A DNA stretch of 64,000 bases from Malurus cyaneus samueli. Taxonomy: Eukaryota > Chordata > Aves > Passeriformes > Maluridae. The stretch's first letter is position 1; each line of letters starts with the position of its first letter. The stretch spans positions 41,264,872 through 41,328,871 of the forward strand of contig CM019216.1 in assembly GCA_009741485.1 (NCBI GenBank). Direction: 5' to 3'. A program made the position numbers and the translations under genes. Shown in pieces: positions 61,565 through 64,000 of the stretch. Below the pieces are notes generated by a model, which saw only the letters and a program-made list of their open reading frames with translations, did no database searches and had not been told where the DNA came from.

Positions 61565-62662
61565 CATGTTTAGTAGGGATTTGCCAGGTACATTCCTGAC
61601 ATTTGTTTGGAAGTTATTGATGTAATGATTAGCAAATGGTTTATCTGTAAACTTTTGGGGACTTCATAGGAAGATACATTGGACAGTTTGCTGAGGTAGT
61701 GTTTGCACTAGGTTGGTCTGCTAATTATGCCAGATTTCTTTAATTCTCTACTAGCTTACAAACAAGGGATTTTATGCTTCTTGAAATTATACGAGAAAAC
61801 AGATAGCTTATTTCATCACATTACTATTGCTGATTTTTGTCTTGTTTTTTTTATTCTTAGTAATAAAACTAATGAATCAGTTTATTTCCAGGATTTTGAC
61901 TAGCTGTCTGAACTTCCCCACAATTTTGCAGAAATGTTTTTCTTCCATTATTTGCCTGTGGATAAATTAGGTTTTTTTAATCAAAGGTTTAGTTTGCAAA
62001 TGTGTGAAAGGAAAGTGTTACATTTTATGCTTTTGTAAAAAATCTCATAGCTGTGCTCTTTTCAGTACAAATGGAAGTGTAGCAAAATTATTTTCTACTA
62101 TTTGAATAGAATGTCTGTTTCTAAGAAATTCTTGAGTGTTTTGTGGAGATGTCAGTACTGACAGCTTTCTCTTACTGAGATTGCTCTTTCACTTTTTGTG
62201 AGTGTTGTGAGAGTTTGTGTTCTCTTCTATGGTAGTACAGATTTTCTTCCTCTGTGAGAAAAGTAGTGATTCCTACTGCTATGGAATTCCTATGTTCCTT
62301 TCACATACCATTCCTTCAACAAATCTATGTGCGCTACTTCTTCCATGTGGGTTAATTGATCAGTCATCGTAGACAGATGAAGGAGTAGTTCTGTTTTAAG
62401 GGATAATTGAAGAAACTTTCTTTTGTGATTGATGTATTCAGACTGAACTTTTGCAGGATACTGTAACTTGTAGCAACAGATCGAATAACCAGTGATGTAC
62501 ACCAATAATTCATTTATAGAAAGCAAATTTTATTGGAGGAGAAAAACACTTTAAATAGTGACAGTGGTCTCTGAAGGAGGCTCTGCTCTCTCAGCTCTGA
62601 TAACTGAAGTATTTCATTTAATTGGGACCAACTTTTCATTCTTTAACTGTATAATTGCACAA

Positions 62663-62677
62663 TCACCAGATGGCAGT
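62663..62677 (+). promoter_or_regulatory. Candidate CTCF site
   Basis: TCACCAGATGGCAGT matches the core of the CTCF motif (CCACCAGRKGGCAG) with few differences. It is one short match in an intron, found by eye, so occupancy is unknown. Confidence 0.35.
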
Positions 62678-64000
62678 GTTATACATAATCTTGCTAGATC
62701 CTTTTTGTGGGAATAAAGTCCCTAACTGATGTCTTCATTCTTCTGCAAGTAAATTTATGCAGAGGTCCTACAATGCAAGAACAAAAATGTTTGTAATAAT
62801 TATCTTTTTCCTCAAGAGAGAAGATGAAAACAGGGTCATCTTTGATTCATTTTATGTTGCTTAACCTAACAGTCTCATAATATTTATACAAAACAAATAC
62901 TCCATGTTCCTTATTGAAAAGCACTTAAATGTCTTCTTTAGAAATAGCATTTGTCAGCAGTTAAATGTTCTATTTGGGTGAATTTGATCTTTCACATGGC
63001 AACATAAGAATTAGGTCTGGTGAGGATTGTTAAAAACAATTGTTACACGTTTCTCCTTGAAACATGGGGTCTGCTTGAAGCAATCATGTCTAGGTTCTAT
63101 TATTTTTTAAATTGTACTCTTCAAATTTCAGTTGCATATTTACTGTGTTTTGTGGATATATATTTCTATGAACTGCTGAATGCTGTGGTCTTGCACATTT
63201 AAATATATATGTTATTTTACACTGCTTTTCCTTTTCAACCTGTCTGTGTCTGAAGATGGCTCTTGATAGAATTTACTGCTTGAGGATTTTGAACCATCTA
63301 ACTTTATCAGGCACTGAAAAATTTTTCTCTATTTTTGGAGACCTCTACACCATCATCTATTGATAATTTTTTTTTTCATTATCCAATATGTAAGTCTCTT
63401 TGCTGCAGTGAAAGCTCTTGTCTGGGTTTGAACAACACTTTTAGTATGTGGTTTATTTCCTTCTTTTCCTTCATTGTCTCTATTGAAGCTTAGCTAGATT
63501 TCAGCAAATATCACCCTAGGCTGACTGAGCATCTTGAATGTAAACACTGAATGGAGTCTTCTGTCTCTGTTCTTTGTGACAGGAACTTTTCTACCAAAAC
63601 TTCACAAAAGCAAAGTATTTGATCAGAATATATTTATTAAAATGTATCTCTAGTGTTGTGTTGACTTTTGAAGCATCTTGATTTTTTTTGCAGTTGTTCA
63701 GCTAAAATAATAAAAAAATCCGGATGTCTTTTTAAAATATGAGTGATATGAAGCAAACGGCTTCTGTAGCTTCAGATTCTCTGTATTACGAATATAGTAC
63801 AGATTTCATGTTTAGTGCTGAAGTTAAATCCATTCACATATCACATTATCACATATTCTTTTCCCCATTATGCGTTTCTTCTCCATTTTGACATATTGCA
63901 TCTCCTGTTGCTCCATTACAGAACCTAATTTGGTAGCTGAAGATTTGTACTCTGTCAAATTTGTTGAAGTAGGACAGCAAATTTGAAAGCTGCTGGAGAA

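Larger units (their letters stand above)
60909..64000 (+). other. ARMC2 intron, open at right edge
   Basis: At least 3.1 kb of intron. It contains a G-rich run (61,540-61,564) and a CTCF-like site (62,663-62,677). Acceptor-like sites near 63,692 and 63,921 are followed in frame by early stops, so no further exon is called. No repeat family was recognised. Confidence 0.6.

Noticed and set aside
63690..64000. Possible next ARMC2 exon after acceptor-like sites near 63,692 and 63,921
   Set aside because: In the required phase both run into a stop within a few codons, and neither resembles the expected continuation of ARMC2.
1..64000. tRNA, rRNA, CRISPR or a novel multi-gene system
   Set aside because: No cloverleaf-type gene, rRNA signature, regularly spaced direct repeats or clustered unknown genes were seen. 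The window is one partial gene plus repeats.

Overview
The window is a piece of an AT-rich vertebrate nuclear genome, most likely a bird. The interspersed repeats that can be recognised are almost all CR1-type LINEs, many ending in the typical 3' end (a pyrimidine-rich ...ttccaacct... followed by attctatgat-like units). Two solo LTRs of an avian endogenous-retrovirus type are also present. I saw no Alu, L1 or other mammalian SINE/LINE pattern. Nothing bacterial, no operon and no CRISPR array is present.

Layout. Bases 1 to about 29,300 hold no protein gene that I can support. This is intergenic DNA with a 3'-truncated CR1 at the left edge, an old CR1 of about 1 kb (about 11.5-12.6 kb), an LTR on the minus strand (18,967-19,503), a minus-strand LINE reverse-transcriptase fragment (about 21.9-22.3 kb), and further CR1 pieces at 24.2, 25.7 and 29.1 kb. 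A sharp CpG island at about 29,330-29,960 marks a promoter. From there to the right edge the window is one gene on the plus strand, ARMC2 (armadillo repeat containing 2).

ARMC2 was assembled by eye from splice signals, reading phase and remembered similarity to human ARMC2. Nine consecutive coding exons lie between 32,693 and 60,908. With the chosen splice sites they join into exactly 450 codons without a stop. They cover the N-terminal low-complexity part and the first armadillo-like helices, a little over half of the roughly 870-residue family length. The remaining exons lie beyond the right edge. ARMC2 is a cytoplasmic/axonemal protein needed for building motile cilia and sperm flagella; in algae it is an adapter that loads radial spokes onto intraflagellar transport.

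The introns carry more CR1 copies, including one antisense CR1 fragment nested in a sense one (about 43.9-44.35 kb), the second LTR (about 46.76-47.30 kb) and an old minus-strand CR1 of a type also known from turtles and crocodilians (about 58.3-59.1 kb). No new biological system was found. The points most worth checking are an RFX X-box-like motif beside a GC box in the CpG island, an unsettled exon donor around 37.64 kb, the 12.3-kb intron that follows it, and a G-quadruplex-like run in the last intron.
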